This document shows positions 62,201 through 64,000 of a stretch of DNA of 64,000 nucleotides, one piece after another (within the stretch, counting starts at the first letter, position 1; every line of letters begins with the position of its first letter). Origin of the DNA: Pseudaquabacterium terrae (lineage in GTDB: Bacteria > Pseudomonadota > Gammaproteobacteria > Burkholderiales > Burkholderiaceae_C). The stretch spans positions 124,001 through 188,000 of the forward strand of contig NZ_JABRWJ010000008.1 of NCBI RefSeq assembly GCF_013266755.1, given 5' to 3'. Under the pieces are notes generated by a model. It was not told the origin of the DNA. It saw nothing but the letters and a program-made list of their open reading frames with translations, and did not search any database. Position numbers and translations under genes: made by a program.

Positions 62201-64000
62201 GCGCTGTGCCGTCCTTGGAGCCGCCGCCGTCGTAGTCGATGGCCAGCGTCACGCCCGACGGATCGAGCAGCGTCAGCAGCGGATCGAACCCGCCGGCGCT
62301 GCCGTCGCTCTCGAGCTTGAACACATAGCTCTGGCCGGCCTGCAGCTGCACCGCGAACATGTCGCCATCCCCGGCGAACTGGATCCGCCCGGTGCTGGAC
62401 GTGCCGTCGGTCGCGACCTGGCCCGGGGTGCTGGTCGACCACGGGTAGTCGTCGGCCGGCGCCGCGGTGCTGAAGTTGTAGGCGCTCGTGCCGCCGAGGC
62501 CGGCGAAGGCGGCGCCGTCGCTGCCGACGATCGCGCCGGTGTCGATGCCGACGAAGTAGTCGCGGCCGGCGAGCAGGTCGGCCGCCGGGTTGATCGTCAC
62601 GCTGTTGCCGTTGAACTGCACCTGCGTCGTGTCGCTCGCGGCCATCCAGTGCGAGCCGCTGCCGTCCGCCCGGTAGACCACGATCGCGCCATTGCCGGCC
62701 TGGACCGGCTGCGAGAAGGTCAGCGTCAGGTTGGCGTCGACCGGGACGCCGGTCGCGTCATCGGCCGGCGACATGTCGGTCAGCGTCGGCGCCGTCGCCG
62801 CCGTCGCGAAGACGCGGTAGCCGCCGGTGGCGGTGTTGGTTTCGTCGGTGGCGCCGAGGTAGTAGGTGCCCGTCGTCGGCGCGGTGTAGGTGATGCGCGC
62901 GGCGCCGTTCGTCGAGCCGCCGCTGTCGGTGTCGGTGGCCACGGTCTTGCCCGCCGGATTGAGCAGCGTCAGCAGCGGATCGAGCCCGCCGGCGCTGCCG
63001 TCGCTCTCGAGCTTGAAGACGTAGGTCTGGCCCGCCTGCAACGGCACTCGGAACATGTCGCTGTCGCCGGCGACTTCGATCGTGCCGGTGCTCGGCGTGC
63101 CGTCGGTCGCCACCTGGCCCGTGGTGCCGGTCGACCAAGGGTAGTCGTCGGCCGGCGGGGGCGAGCCGGCCGTCGTGAAGTTGAAGCGCGTCGGGTCATC
63201 GAGTCCGGCGAAGGCTGCGCCGTTGGTGCCGACGATGGCGCCCGGCTGGATGCGGATGTAGTAGCCGCGGCCGGGTTGCAAGTCGCCGGGCGGATCGAGG
63301 GTCACGGTGCTGCCGTCGAAGCTGATCTGTGAGCTGTCGCTGGCGGGGATCGAGAGGGCCACGTTACCGTTGGCGTGGACCAGGTCGATCGTGCCCTGGC
63401 CCGCGGTCACGGGCTGCGAGAAGGTCAATCGCAGGTTGCTCGACACCGGCACGTCGGCGGCATCGTCGGCCGGCGTGGTGCCGACCAGGATGGGCACCTC
63501 GATGCCGGTGGCCGTCAAGCTGTAGCCGCCGCCGGCGAGGCCGGCGCCGTCGGCGGCCACGTAGTAGTCGCCATCGACGGTGGCCGTGTAGGCGATGCTG
63601 ACGCTGCCCGTGCCGCTGGCGCTCTGGAGGACGGCGCTGGATCCATCGGCATGCGGTGGCCACAGCAGAAGGTGGGGTGACTGCAGGCCATTGCTGTCGC
63701 CCGCCAGCGTGAAGGTGTAGCGCGTTCCGGCGCTCAGGCTCACCTTGAACATGTCGGTGTCGTGCGCCCGCTCGATGCTGCCCGTGGCAGCGACGCCGTC
63801 GGTCGTCAGCACTGCGCTGGTGTCGAACAGATGGGTATGGTCGTCGGGCCGCGATGCGCCGTGGTCAAGGGCGTCCAACCGATAGGTGCCTGTGCCGCCG
63901 GCCTCGTCGGCGGCTCTCAGGTAGTACAGGCCGCTGGTCGCCGGCGTGAAGTTCACGATCTGCGCCGTTCCTGTCTTCGAGCCGCCGCTGTCGAGATCGC
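59286..64000 (-). CDS. Giant PPC / Ig-like repeat protein (N-terminus beyond window)
   Basis: At least 1570 codons are visible, and the frame is open through position 64000, where DLDSGGSKTGTAQIVNFTP continues a PPC domain, so the start lies outside. Nine PPC-like domains (one partial) and five Big_5 Ig-like domains alternate. Repeating phrases include ADDYPWST, GTYYLGA, SPADDAT.VPV and NGN.VTI. Two PPC+Ig units are similar over a 696-bp period. The C-terminus (EVDLAPGSGSASAAVELVGQ, then WFDHGA) has no DUF4214. Adhesin or type I-secreted surface roles are possible. It is the first gene of the set. Confidence 0.85.
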   Translation of the reverse strand, partial: DLDSGGSKTGTAQIVNFTPATSGLYYLRAADEAGGTGTYRLDALDHGASRPDDHTHLFDTSAVLTTDGVAATGSIERAHDTDMFKVSLSAGTRYTFTLAGDSNGLQSPHLLLWPPHADGSSAVLQSASGTGSVSIAYTATVDGDYYVAADGAGLAGGGYSLTATGIEVPILVGTTPADDAADVPVSSNLRLTFSQPVTAGQGTIDLVHANGNVALSIPASDSSQISFDGSTVTLDPPGDLQPGRGYYIRIQPGAIVGTNGAAFAGLDDPTRFNFTTAGSPPPADDYPWSTGTTGQVATDGTPSTGTIEVAGDSDMFRVPLQAGQTYVFKLESDGSAGGLDPLLTLLNPAGKTVATDTDSGGSTNGAARITYTAPTTGTYYLGATDETNTATGGYRVFATAATAPTLTDMSPADDATGVPVDANLTLTFSQPVQAGNGAIVVYRADGSGSHWMAASDTTQVQFNGNSVTINPAADLLAGRDYFVGIDTGAIVGSDGAAFAGLGGTSAYNFSTAAPADDYPWSTSTPGQVATDGTSSTGRIQFAGDGDMFAVQLQAGQSYVFKLESDGSAGGFDPLLTLLDPSGVTLAIDYDGGGSKDGTARLSYTAPTTGTYYLGAADEGSAIGGYRLTAGATPLLTSVSPADDATDVPVSSNLQLTFSQPVMAGQGWIRLHNGDGSVARSIWSGDTAQVQVNGNTVTIDPSSDLTPGQAYYLTIDAGAFVGTSGLPFAGLSDPTAHNFHTLAVADDFPWATSTAGVVTVDSAATRGRIEMPDDADMFAVQLQQGVTYTFTLAKDAASPGNLNPQLLLLNSAGQQERIAFDTFGSKASTDAQIHYTPTTSGTYYLGAMDEGRGFGAYQLSATSSTVPFLVGAQPADNSTGYFEWGSLALRFSEPVFPGQGDIVLYANGVAQRTIPVTDPAQLLVSGEFVFMVPRFELAPGTAYHIGISPGAFVDATGNAFAGLTTTDALNFTTRTIPGDDFASNPEGAAVLPIGGTRSGHIDDYSDRDLFRVDLVAGRSYTFSVQADAGHPELGVQVDNGIHPFTFVEYIGGTSTYRLHVTAATSGAHYLKASNWTYDPNDSTHNNYQVAAVAITDDFLASAGTTGRLALNGAASRGEIQSPADADRFKVALTAGRMYHIDLSGLDAPLDTRLGVYNEAGMLLAGNHQGLGFAAGTTHVTFIAPSTGNYFVEAATENGATGRYQVRASTATDTVPAAWTTPASVTVDAGPRLGHLEFTGDADFYKVDLTAGVKYDFELLRAGEVLAPDLRLALYSPTKAQLVANDGGSKADPQFSYTPTTSGTYYLRASDVANGIGSYAIAVDKADVAGPVVAQLDPVDGGVISRTDDFVIRFDGAILPGTGSIVLRSSSGAAVASYDIADYSHVWFNGSTLTLHTGIELAAASDFYMEIGAGTLRDSAGNAFAGLVGSSAYNFTTATDDHDARGANLAALSVGGSAVSGAIEVANDVDRFKLDLVAGQTIQILLTETSDSHGSVTLFTPDLGWLSQANGWLTYKALNTGTHYLDIALADEKTGSYTVEVDLAPGSGSASAAVELVGQATGEAATWFDHGA
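62445..63836 (-). repeat. 696-bp internal repeat in the giant PPC/Ig-like gene
   Basis: The string GTAGTCGTCGGCCGGC recurs at 62445 and 63141, exactly 696 bp (232 codons) apart. CTGCCGTCGCTCTCGAGCTT also recurs near 62305 and 62998. The unit is one PPC plus one Ig-like domain. The nucleotide identity suggests fairly recent duplication or gene conversion. Outer limits are approximate. Confidence 0.5.

Noticed and set aside
59286-64000. Regular repeats in the right-hand region considered as a CRISPR or satellite array
   Set aside because: The periodicity is in-frame with coding sequence and reflects repeated protein domains, not short direct repeats with spacers.

Overview
The window comes from a high-GC betaproteobacterium, most likely Burkholderiales of the Rubrivivax/Leptothrix/Roseateles type. 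The evidence is the flagellar gene order, three PEP-CTERM proteins, a betaproteobacterial dispersed intergenic repeat and very GC-rich codon use. No tRNA, rRNA, CRISPR array or insertion sequence was seen.

Region 1 (1-7.1 kb) holds flagellar export and regulation. A protein of unknown function, cut by the window edge, leaves leftwards from a FliA (sigma-28) type promoter. Rightwards lie flhB, flhA, flhF, a FlhG-like protein that has lost its P-loop, and fliA, closed by an intrinsic terminator. flhB, flhA and flhF each carry the same 53-nt composite promoter, which reappears before flgB.

Region 2 (7.1-24.5 kb) is accessory. It starts with two tandem secreted paralogues, a PEP-CTERM protein and a large winged-helix/BTAD/ATPase regulator. 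Direct repeats with an 11-bp period, like SARP-type operators, sit in two of the upstream regions. Then come a TonB-dependent receptor, a DVUA0089-like PEP-CTERM protein divergent from a DUF4331 protein, and an operon of quinone oxidoreductase, RidA and class V aminotransferase divergent from a LysR regulator. Both the oxidoreductase and the LysR gene carry single-base frameshifts. A hypothetical protein, a two-PAS histidine kinase and a DUF1428 protein follow.

Region 3 (24.5-38.5 kb) is the flg cluster. flgA, flgM and flgN read leftwards, with a FliA promoter before flgM. flgB to flgL read rightwards and end in a degenerate EAL/HDOD gene. A strong terminator splits flgF from flgG.

Region 4 (38.6-50.9 kb) is signalling: a secreted CAP protein, a zinc-ribbon PEP-CTERM protein, a multi-PAS HisKA_2 kinase paired with an ANTAR response regulator, a second kinase whose stop codon overlaps that of the regulator, an Hpt protein, a REC-PAS-GGDEF-EAL protein and a GGDEF cyclase. 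These would link two-component and c-di-GMP signalling to motility.

Region 5 (50.9-64 kb) holds four leftward genes for giant modular extracellular proteins built from alternating SbsA/Big_5 Ig-like and PPC domains. One has a serralysin-like zinc protease domain and two end in DUF4214-like domains. They look like type I secretion substrates. The first gene of the set runs off the right edge.
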